Assembly: GCA_017964865.1 (NCBI GenBank) | Contig: JAGCRE010000005.1 | Coordinates: forward strand, 1 to 5,081 | Origin: Alphaproteobacteria bacterium | GTDB taxonomy: Bacteria; Pseudomonadota; Alphaproteobacteria; Rs-D84 | Length of the DNA: 5,081 nt | Reading direction: 5' to 3' | In this document: positions 1 through 5,081 of the stretch, one piece after another | Position numbering within the stretch: position 1 is the stretch's first letter | How the letters are laid out: every line of letters begins with the position of its first letter | Position numbers and translations under genes: made by a program | Notes under the pieces: generated by a model | Told to the model about the DNA's origin: nothing | The model's database searches: none | Seen by the model: only the letters and a program-made list of their open reading frames with translations

Positions 1-607
1 GTCATTACGTCAAAAATTTGACACACTGGCGGGCGAATTAACAAAATTACGGATAAGTGCCGGCGAAAAATTGCAAACGGCTCTGCGGGCAGAATTTCCA
101 GATTTAAAATTGGCCCAGGCTGATTTTATGGTTGAACGTGTGGGACATACACCATCGGCAACGGGGGTTGATGATATTACATTTATGATTAAAACCAATC
201 CAGGGTCGCCATTTGCACCGTTGCATAAATCGGCATCGGGTGGTGAATTGGCACGTTTAATGTTGGCAATGCGGGTCGTGCTGATAAACGATAACGATTC
301 ACATATATTTGTGTTTGATGAAATTGATACTGGAATCAGTGGTGCCACAGCATCGGCGGTTGGTGCCAGATTGAATCGATTGGCGACAACATCGCAAACA
401 CTGGTTGTAACCCATTCGGCCCAGGTTGCGGGTTTCGCCGACCATCATTTCAAGATTGAAAAGTTCATAGAAAATGACACGACCCGAACGACTGTTCGTG
501 AAATATCGGGTGATGAACGCGTGAACGAGGTTGCCCGAATAATAAGTGGTGCCGAAATAACCCCGGAATCAATTGCTACTGCGAAAACTTTGTTGCAAAA
601 CCAATAA
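1..607 (+). CDS. recN: DNA repair protein RecN, C-terminal part (5' end outside window)
   Basis: RecN is a cytoplasmic SMC-like ATPase that gathers at DNA double-strand breaks and promotes recombinational repair with RecA. The reading frame is open from base 2 and gives 201 residues to a TAA; an internal TTG at 71 is not the real start because homologous sequence continues upstream to the window edge. Visible are the end of the coiled-coil arm (about 1-35 of the fragment), the ABC signature SASGGELARL (77-86), the Walker B stretch HIFVFDEIDTGISG (101-114) with the catalytic DE pair, and the switch histidine in VVTHSAQVAGFADHH (135-149). The tail NEVARIISGAEITPESIATAK is typical of the family's C-terminus. 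The N-terminal Walker A half lies upstream. No terminator follows, and the next gene begins 42 nt later on the same strand. Identification is by recognised motifs and is firm. Confidence 0.96.
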   Translation, partial: SLRQKFDTLAGELTKLRISAGEKLQTALRAEFPDLKLAQADFMVERVGHTPSATGVDDITFMIKTNPGSPFAPLHKSASGGELARLMLAMRVVLINDNDSHIFVFDEIDTGISGATASAVGARLNRLATTSQTLVVTHSAQVAGFADHHFKIEKFIENDTTRTTVREISGDERVNEVARIISGAEITPESIATAKTLLQNQ

Positions 608-649
608 TTTGTTGTATGTTTGTCGTTGTAAACAATAAAGAGTATTCAT

Positions 650-1054
650 ATGCAAGATTATTTTTTAACAATGAACAAGGACGGTGTGTTTCTTGGCAAA
701 GATGTCGCTGTGACATATCGTGGGGAAAATTTGGACGCATATCATATACAATATGCAAAACGGTCGTTCTATATCGATAGCGATGGTTTGGTTTTAAAGC
801 AGCCGTTTGCGGAATTACATGTTATGACTTCTGAAACATCGGGTTTGTTTTCGATGGGTGGCAATCCGTCGTTAAACCATGGCAAGTATGTTTGGGCACG
901 TGCAAAAACATTAAGCGGGAAGCTTTCTGGGTGGACATATCTTTGTGAATATAAAAATTCGTCTGATGCGGCAAAGTTTGCCATATCTTCTGTTTTGACG
1001 GGGATAAACCTTGGGGTTATATTTGCAAAGAACAAAAATCAAAACAGTCGTTAA
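650..1054 (+). CDS. Hypothetical protein, first of three tandem paralogues (134 aa)
   Basis: I do not recognise a named family. The ATG at 650 is preceded by AAAGAG (637-642) with a 7-nt spacer; translation ends at a tandem TAA TAG. No signal peptide is visible, so it is probably cytoplasmic. It shares a domain with the next two genes: an N-terminal element DGVFLGK (11-17), VTYRG (21-25), a strand-like ELHVM (55-59) with the E-x-H shared by all three, then G71-x-P-S, G78, W82-x-R84, G90-K91 and W95 at spacings identical in all three. A predicted helix (about 104-118, SSDAAKFAISSVL) follows, then a mildly hydrophobic stretch and a short polar, basic tail. It is the shortest of the three, with a compact loop between YRG and E-x-H. 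The shared domain is seen directly; its role is unknown. Being a real gene is supported by the paralogy, the start site and the regular spacing. Confidence 0.85.
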   Translation: MQDYFLTMNKDGVFLGKDVAVTYRGENLDAYHIQYAKRSFYIDSDGLVLKQPFAELHVMTSETSGLFSMGGNPSLNHGKYVWARAKTLSGKLSGWTYLCEYKNSSDAAKFAISSVLTGINLGVIFAKNKNQNSR

Positions 1055-1063
1055 TAGTGCTAT

Positions 1064-1070
1064 AAAGGAA
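1064..1070 (+). promoter_or_regulatory. Ribosome binding site fixing the start of the second paralogue
   Basis: The sequence AAAGGAA lies 6 nt before the ATG at 1077. It decides the start: the frame is open further upstream to a TTG at 1011, but that codon lies inside the preceding gene, has no Shine-Dalgarno sequence that I can see, and would add 22 residues with no counterpart in the other two paralogues. Confidence 0.75.
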
Positions 1071-1076
1071 AAAATT

Positions 1077-1583
1077 ATGCATAATGCAAAATACGTCACA
1101 ATAAAAGAAAACGGAACATTTGTTGGGGGTAAACCAACAACAGTGTACCAAGGGTATCATATGGTATCGATGGACATACCAGAATTAAGAAAATACATAT
1201 TTAATAAAATTCAACAAAGGATGGCGGGGCGGGGACTTAATGTTGCCGAAGTACATATTATCGCATCAAGTACCGAACAAGAAATCGTAAATGGTAAGCC
1301 GCGTGCTGTTGGTAATCCGTCATCAAAACCGGGACCAAATTTGTGGTATCGTGTTAAAACCAAAAATGGCAAAGAAACCAATTGGTGTTTTGTTATGAAA
1401 CACACTGGACCAGTTGTATCGACACGTATCTCTGCTTGTTTTGACCAGTTGGCCGGCGGTGTCAGTTTACACGAAATATCCATGGTGCTTGATCCAAAAT
1501 ATGAACTGAAACAAGCCAAACTTTTGCGTAAAGAAATTCGTAAGTTCACAAGAAACACAAGGTTTTGGTCGTGTGTGCGGTAA
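1077..1583 (+). CDS. Hypothetical protein, second of three tandem paralogues (168 aa), with basic C-terminal extension
   Basis: This is an unrecognised family member and the most diverged of the trio. Starting at 1077, the protein begins MHNAKYVTIKENG, which lines up with the start of the first paralogue. Shared positions are Y24-x-G26 (YQG here, YRG in the others), E58-V-H60, G79-x-P81-S82, G86, W90-x-R92, G98-K99 and W103. The loop between E-x-H and the GxPS motif is 5 residues longer than in its neighbours, and the HG-Y part of the motif is replaced by PGPNLWYR. The alanine-rich helix after the last Trp is not conserved in sequence. Instead the protein continues about 40 residues into a Lys/Arg-rich predicted helix (about 139-163, for example KLLRKEIRKFTRNTR), which could contact nucleic acid or a partner. 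It begins 22 nt after the previous stop and ends 22 nt before the next start, consistent with an operon. No signal peptide is seen. Function unknown. Confidence 0.83.
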   Translation: MHNAKYVTIKENGTFVGGKPTTVYQGYHMVSMDIPELRKYIFNKIQQRMAGRGLNVAEVHIIASSTEQEIVNGKPRAVGNPSSKPGPNLWYRVKTKNGKETNWCFVMKHTGPVVSTRISACFDQLAGGVSLHEISMVLDPKYELKQAKLLRKEIRKFTRNTRFWSCVR

Positions 1584-1605
1584 TGAATAAGATAGAAAAA
1601 CAACA

Positions 1606-2064
1606 ATGACAAAAGTATCAGAAACAGATTATGTTATATATACCAACGAAGGTCCATTTATAAACAGACCGTTTGATAAAAATAGTGGAAATATCAAAGC
1701 ACTGACTACTACATATCGTGGGGTTGAAATGCATAATGAAACACTGATTAATCCATTACTTGAAATGAAGCGTTTGCAAAGTATGGGTTATCAATTCAAA
1801 GAAATTCATTGTTTGTCTTCGGTTACACGTGGGGAACATGATAAATTTGGTGAACCATCGGGTGAACATGGACAATATATTTGGGCACGTGTTGTCGCCA
1901 AAGATGGCAAGGTAGGTAAATGGGTATATGTTGGTGATAATATCAGCCCACGTGCAGCAGCACGCGATTGTGCGTTTCATGTGGTTTCAAACCTTATCAC
2001 AAACCATCGGCATAATTTGCGTATTGCGGTGTTTGGTTATGATGCGTTGGCCCGCAGTTTATAA
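1606..2064 (+). CDS. Hypothetical protein, third of three tandem paralogues (152 aa)
   Basis: This is an unrecognised family member and the closest in sequence to the first paralogue. It carries an N-terminal insertion of about 15 residues between the GPFI element (16-19) and TTYRG (35-39). A predicted helix follows (about 49-61, NPLLEMKRLQSMG), then strand-like E66-I-H68-CLSS, then G82-E-P-S85, G89, YIWARVV (91-97) with W93 and R95, G101-K102, and KWVYVG with W106. An alanine-rich helix comes next (about 114-130, SPRAAARDCAFHVVSNL) and resembles SSDAAKFAISSVL of the first gene. The region before the ATG holds only a weak purine stretch (GATAGAAAAA), so its translation may depend on coupling to the gene 22 nt upstream. 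It ends 20 nt before the intrinsic terminator, so it closes the transcription unit. No signal peptide or clear membrane segment is seen. Function unknown. Confidence 0.85.
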   Translation: MTKVSETDYVIYTNEGPFINRPFDKNSGNIKALTTTYRGVEMHNETLINPLLEMKRLQSMGYQFKEIHCLSSVTRGEHDKFGEPSGEHGQYIWARVVAKDGKVGKWVYVGDNISPRAAARDCAFHVVSNLITNHRHNLRIAVFGYDALARSL

Positions 2065-2084
2065 ACGGTAATTGAATAAGTAAT

Positions 2085-2120
2085 AAAAAATGTCCCGTTT
2101 GGGACATTTTTTTTATTTTT
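2085..2120 (+). terminator. Intrinsic terminator between convergent genes, probably bidirectional
   Basis: A perfect 12-bp stem (AAAAAATGTCCC at 2085-2096 pairing with GGGACATTTTTT at 2101-2112) with a GTTT loop is followed by a T-rich tract to 2120. The core GC pairs TGTCCC/GGGACA sit directly before the T run, as in a Rho-independent terminator. On the minus strand the A run becomes a T run, so the same hairpin can also end transcription arriving from xseA. It lies 20 nt after the last plus-strand stop and 32 nt past the xseA stop. Confidence 0.92.
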
Positions 2121-2152
2121 GTTTGTTTGACTCAAGAAATTTCAACGCCATC

Positions 2153-3385
2153 TTATAACTTTAACACGCCATCGGCGAATTCGATTGATTCTGGGGTACC
2201 ACCGCGGGTGTTTGTAATAATCTTGTCATTTTTATCACGCACAATCGCGTATCCGCGGCCCAGGACGTTTTTATAACTTAAACTGTTTAACATTTGTCCC
2301 AGATGTGCGATTGATTGGTTCAGTGCCGTCATCTTTGGAATCAATATGTTACCAAAAGTCGCCATATTTGTGATTTTCTGGGCCGCATTTTGTATTTTAT
2401 TAGAAATCAAAATGTCCATAGTATGTGCAACGTCGTCCAGACGTTGTGTTTGTTCCATAACCATTTGTTGTGGGCTTTTAATAGTAATCGCATCATTGCG
2501 TTGTTTAGCATTATTCAGGCGGGTTATAAATACGTTTGATATATGGTGCCAGAAATTGTCCAGTTCCTGCGATAATGCCAATTTTGTTGGCACAACCATT
2601 TCCGCAGCACCAGTTGGGGTGGGGGCACGAACGTCGGCAGCAAAGTCAATCAGCATCCAGTCAGGTTCGTGTCCCACACCAGATATCAGGGGTATATGGC
2701 TGGAGCTAGCGGCACGAACGACAATTTCTTCGGAAAAAGGCAACAAATCTTCTAATGCACCGCCACCACGTGCAACGATAATAACATCAACATTGTTCAT
2801 ACGGTTAAAGTATTCAATGCCGGCTGTGACTTCTGCTGCTGCGGTTTCACCCTGGACCGTTGCGGGGTAAAGTAACACATGCACCGGAAAACGTTCACGA
2901 AGTCTGTTTTGGATGTCTTGGAAAGCGGCACCGGTCGGGCTGGTTACCACACCAATTGTCCGGGGCAGATGGGGTAATGGCTTTTTACGTGACGCATCAA
3001 ATAACCCCTCGCGTGCTAATTTTTGCTTGCGTTCTTCCAGCATTTTAAGAATCGCACCCATACCCGCCATTTCAATTTCACTGACGACAATTTGATAATT
3101 GCTGCGTGCTGGGTATGTGGTAAAACGACCGGTAACGATAACCTCCATCCCTTCTTCTAACTTAAAGGCAACCGGTGTTCCCCGCCATATAATCATAGAA
3201 ATTGCCGCACCAGAATCTTTTATTGTCATATACATATGACCCGATGTCGCACGTGTGATTTGTGATAATTCACCGCGAATACGTATGCGTGGAAATGCGG
3301 CTTCGACCACGCCTTTTAATAATGCAGACGCGTCAGAAACACTGAAAATGGTATTTGGTGAAATTGCGGGTTCGGGTGCTTGCAT
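2153..3385 (-). CDS. xseA: Exodeoxyribonuclease VII large subunit XseA (410 aa)
   Basis: XseA is the catalytic subunit of exonuclease VII, which degrades single-stranded DNA from both ends into oligonucleotides together with several copies of the small subunit XseB. The N-terminal OB-fold domain (about 11-108) carries IRGELSQITRATSGHMYMTIKD. The catalytic domain (about 110-265) carries IGVVTSPTGAAFQDI (144-158), the glycine-rich VARGGGALEDL (204-214), GVGHEPD (236-242) and RAPTPTGAAE (253-262). Asp157, Arg206, His239 and Asp242 line up with residues reported as essential in the E. coli enzyme. A helical, coiled-coil-like region (about 270-370) and the short C-terminal segment LGRGYAIVRD...FADGVL finish the protein. 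Unusual: the normally well-conserved Thr of GHETD is Pro241. At 410 residues it is slightly shorter than E. coli XseA (456). The ATG at 3385 is 3 nt past the stop of the preceding gene, and an AGG lies inside that gene's last codons. No xseB is present in the window. Confidence 0.97.
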   Translation of the reverse strand: MQAPEPAISPNTIFSVSDASALLKGVVEAAFPRIRIRGELSQITRATSGHMYMTIKDSGAAISMIIWRGTPVAFKLEEGMEVIVTGRFTTYPARSNYQIVVSEIEMAGMGAILKMLEERKQKLAREGLFDASRKKPLPHLPRTIGVVTSPTGAAFQDIQNRLRERFPVHVLLYPATVQGETAAAEVTAGIEYFNRMNNVDVIIVARGGGALEDLLPFSEEIVVRAASSSHIPLISGVGHEPDWMLIDFAADVRAPTPTGAAEMVVPTKLALSQELDNFWHHISNVFITRLNNAKQRNDAITIKSPQQMVMEQTQRLDDVAHTMDILISNKIQNAAQKITNMATFGNILIPKMTALNQSIAHLGQMLNSLSYKNVLGRGYAIVRDKNDKIITNTRGGTPESIEFADGVLKL

Positions 3386-3388
3386 TTT

Positions 3389-3880
3389 TTATCGCCTGTT
3401 AAGTTCGCTAACAATTTCTTTGATAAACATATCTTTGTTTGGTGTTTTCATATCTTGAATACGTTTGTTTATTGGTGTGCCAATATCATATGGAACAATT
3501 AATGGTGCAAATTGATCGCCAGTGGTATCAAAAGCACGATTGTGCATACGATCACGCAAAAATACAACCGGTGCATGTTCCCATGTCCCCAGTTTTATTG
3601 CAGACGGTTCCCAAATTTCACTGCCACCATATAAATTATAAATACAGATTGTTGATAATGCACAAAATCCCTTAGCGTACGGGACAGTTCCATTAAACGT
3701 CATATTGCCGACGTATTTATCCCTGAAATGTGGGTCCTGGTATTTCTTACGCAATACATTTACAATATCAACCAACGGATATTGCACATCAACAATCGGC
3801 ACAAAATCGCGATCGATTTTCGCCGCTAATTCCAATATGCGTTTAGTCGCTTTATCAAATTCTGCAGCATTATTTGTCAT
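3389..3880 (-). CDS. Small protein with possible Cys-His-Asp (papain/transglutaminase-like) triad, 163 aa
   Basis: I do not recognise a named family. The frame is open to an ATG at 3940, but that start lies inside tsaD; the ATG at 3880 (MTNNAAEFDKATKR) falls just after tsaD and just downstream of a promoter-like sequence, so I prefer it. An N-terminal helical part (1-48) precedes KGFCALSTICIYNLYGG (70-86), in which a Cys at the start of a helix resembles the nucleophile region of papain-fold enzymes. WEHAPVVFLRD (100-110) supplies a strand-borne His, and FDTTGDQFAP (117-126) supplies an Asp followed by a DQF element like that of transglutaminase-like cysteine enzymes. Candidate triad: C73, H102, D118. 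There is no signal peptide, so it should act in the cytoplasm. Its TAA is 3 nt from the xseA ATG, indicating one transcript. The real-gene call is strong; the enzyme class is inference from motif order only, and substrate and reaction are unknown. Confidence 0.8.
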   Translation of the reverse strand: MTNNAAEFDKATKRILELAAKIDRDFVPIVDVQYPLVDIVNVLRKKYQDPHFRDKYVGNMTFNGTVPYAKGFCALSTICIYNLYGGSEIWEPSAIKLGTWEHAPVVFLRDRMHNRAFDTTGDQFAPLIVPYDIGTPINKRIQDMKTPNKDMFIKEIVSELNRR

Positions 3881-3887
3881 AACTTTG

Positions 3888-3915
3888 ATTATATCACACA
3901 CATATACAAATTCAA
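3888..3915 (-). promoter_or_regulatory. Candidate sigma70-type promoter for the small gene and xseA
   Basis: On the minus strand TTGAAT (3910-3915) is followed by a 16-nt spacer and a perfect TATAAT (3888-3893). The -10 box is only 7 nt from the ATG at 3880, so transcription would begin at or next to the start codon, giving a leaderless or near-leaderless message. No good Shine-Dalgarno sequence is present, which agrees with this. It lies in the 38-nt gap after tsaD. In an AT-rich genome such matches also arise by chance. Confidence 0.5.
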
Positions 3916-3918
3916 GAT

Positions 3919-5055
3919 TTACAGTTCTGTTAATGGCCAACGGGGGCGGGGGGCAACGGGTTCGGTAACGATATTACCAATGCGAAAGTTTTCCAGGCCC
4001 GCCCATGCAATCATTGCACCATTATCGGTACACAGATTCATTGGCGGTGCGGCAAAAACAATGTTGTGTTTTGTTGCCAATTCTTCCATTGCGGCACGAA
4101 TTGCACTGTTTTTTGCAACACCACCCGCAACAACCAATGTTTTTGGTGCGGCATCAATAACTCGTTTGTCCGCAAACGCGTGGTTTAATCGATTTATAAT
4201 GCAGTCAACCACAGATGCCTGGAACGAAGCACAGAAATCATTTATAAAATCGTCGTTGCGTGCGTTTTCGGGTGTTTTATCCAGAAACGTACGTGCCGCG
4301 GTTTTGATGCCACTGAAACTGAAATCACACCCGGGTTGATTACACAATGGTCGCGGAAAATCAAACGCAGTTGCATTACCCAATTTTGCACGTTTATCAA
4401 CGATTGGACCACCCGGATACCCAAGCCCCAGCATTTTTGCAACCTTGTCAAATGCTTCACCGGCACTGTCGTCCAGTGTTTGTCCAATCATTTCGTATTG
4501 TCCAACACCGCGAACCAATAAAATCTGGCAATGACCGCCCGATGCCAACATTAAAAGATACGGAAATTCCACAGATGTCTTTTCGTCGCCACCCGATGCG
4601 GTTGATGCGTGCAGACGCGGAACCAATGCGTGCCCCTCCAAATGATTTACTGCAACCAATGGTTTGCCAATTGATTGGGCAATTCCAGTTGCCGCCATCC
4701 AACCAACCAATACACCACCAATTAAACCTGGTCCAGCCGTTGCTGCAATAACATCGATATCGTCTATTGTTTTTCCAGCGGATTTTAATGTTTGTTCAAT
4801 AACTTCATCAATCGCCAAAATGTGTGCACGTGCGGCCAATTCTGGAACAACACCGCCGAATTTTTGGTGTTCGGGTATTTGTGAATAGATTATATGTGAT
4901 AAAATGTTACGGTTTGAATCAACAATCGCAGCCGATGTTTCGTCGCACGACGATTCAATACCCAGGCAAAGTATGGGTTTATTGTTCCCTTGTTTGATAT
5001 TGCTGGGCAATTCGCCCATATTCATACGTAAAAGTTTATCGTTGTCGTTTGTCAT
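3919..5055 (-). CDS. tsaD: tRNA N6-adenosine threonylcarbamoyltransferase TsaD
   Basis: TsaD transfers the threonylcarbamoyl group from threonylcarbamoyl-AMP to A37 of ANN-decoding tRNAs (t6A), working in the cytoplasm with TsaB and TsaE. The ASKHA-fold protein shows CLGIESSCDETSAAIVD (30-46), FGGVVPELAARAH (66-78), TAGPGLIGGVLVG (106-118), the metal-binding HLEGH (His138, His142), LMLASGGH (168-175), LDDSAGEAFDKVAKMLGLGYPGG (194-216), FSFSGIKTA (245-253), VVAGGVAKNS (308-317) and CTDNGAMIAWAG (342-353) with metal-ligand Asp344. At 378 residues it is about 40 longer than E. coli TsaD (337), because of about 25 extra N-terminal residues and a loop at about 149-163. The ATG at 5055 has a distant GGAA upstream; ATGs at residues 11 and 13 are alternatives and would still leave an extension. 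Only 26 nt upstream are visible, and no promoter is clear there. Confidence 0.97.
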   Translation of the reverse strand: MTNDNDKLLRMNMGELPSNIKQGNNKPILCLGIESSCDETSAAIVDSNRNILSHIIYSQIPEHQKFGGVVPELAARAHILAIDEVIEQTLKSAGKTIDDIDVIAATAGPGLIGGVLVGWMAATGIAQSIGKPLVAVNHLEGHALVPRLHASTASGGDEKTSVEFPYLLMLASGGHCQILLVRGVGQYEMIGQTLDDSAGEAFDKVAKMLGLGYPGGPIVDKRAKLGNATAFDFPRPLCNQPGCDFSFSGIKTAARTFLDKTPENARNDDFINDFCASFQASVVDCIINRLNHAFADKRVIDAAPKTLVVAGGVAKNSAIRAAMEELATKHNIVFAAPPMNLCTDNGAMIAWAGLENFRIGNIVTEPVAPRPRWPLTEL

Positions 5056-5081
5056 TTTTATTTTATTTCCAGTAACATAAC

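Noticed and set aside
609..648. Promoter-like and small inverted-repeat sequences in the recN to first-paralogue gap (TTGTTG...AACAAT; TGTTT...AAACA)
   Set aside because: The box matches are weak (about 4 of 6 at -10), and the inverted repeat is only 5 bp with no T tract. Both are expected by chance in AT-rich DNA.
1211..1612. 133-codon minus-strand open frame opposite the second paralogue
   Set aside because: The plus frame carries the domain shared with its neighbours and has a good ribosome binding site, so the minus frame is a shadow.
608..2130. CRISPR array, tRNA, insertion sequence or toxin-antitoxin pair in the accessory stretch
   Set aside because: There are no regular direct repeats, no cloverleaf, no transposase motifs or terminal repeats. 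Three similar-sized paralogues in a row do not follow a two-gene toxin-antitoxin layout.
2346..2870. 174-codon plus-strand open frame opposite xseA
   Set aside because: It is antisense to the conserved XseA coding region; the protein has no recognisable motif and no Shine-Dalgarno sequence.
3881..3940. Upstream ATG at 3940 giving a 20-residue longer version of the small Cys-His-Asp protein
   Set aside because: It would overlap the tsaD 3' end by 22 nt, and the extra residues are just translation of the tsaD end and the promoter-like gap. The ATG at 3880 is better placed.
4347..4751. 134-codon plus-strand open frame opposite tsaD
   Set aside because: It lies entirely antisense to the strongly conserved tsaD gene, shows no family motifs and has low-complexity composition typical of a shadow frame.

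Overview
The window looks like a chromosomal stretch of a low-GC (by eye about 40-45% GC) alphaproteobacterium. The XseA core (a GHExDWxLIDFAAD-like stretch followed by RAPTPTGAAE), the TsaD C-terminus ending in PRPRWPL and the RecN C-terminus all read as alphaproteobacterial. An uncultured gut- or host-associated lineage would fit, but that part is inference.

Layout, left to right. Plus strand: the 3' end of recN (DNA repair ATPase, cut by the window edge), then three short consecutive genes (650-1054, 1077-1583, 1606-2064) of no family I recognise, closed by a strong hairpin-plus-T-tract terminator at 2085-2120. Minus strand, reading from the right edge: tsaD (tRNA t6A biosynthesis), a small gene for a protein with a possible Cys-His-Asp (papain/transglutaminase-like) triad, and xseA (exonuclease VII large subunit). 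The two groups converge on the terminator, which is symmetric enough to serve both.

The most interesting part is the plus-strand trio. All three proteins share a 25-residue ungapped signature, G-x-P-S-x3-G-x3-W-x-R-x5-G-K-x3-W. It is preceded by a Y-x-G element and an E-[LVI]-H element, and in the first and third genes it is followed by an alanine-rich predicted helix. They are therefore diverged tandem paralogues of one domain family, not three unrelated hypothetical genes. Both gaps between them are 22 nt, which suggests co-transcription, possibly read through from recN 42 nt upstream. Their function is unknown.

On the minus strand, the stop of the small Cys-His-Asp gene lies 3 nt before the xseA start, so those two are probably translated from one mRNA. 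A good promoter-like sequence in the tsaD-to-small-gene gap sits so close to the small gene's ATG that its transcript would be leaderless or nearly so. recN and xseA both act in DNA repair; tsaD is a housekeeping tRNA-modification gene. The sequence does not tie the trio to repair beyond its position.
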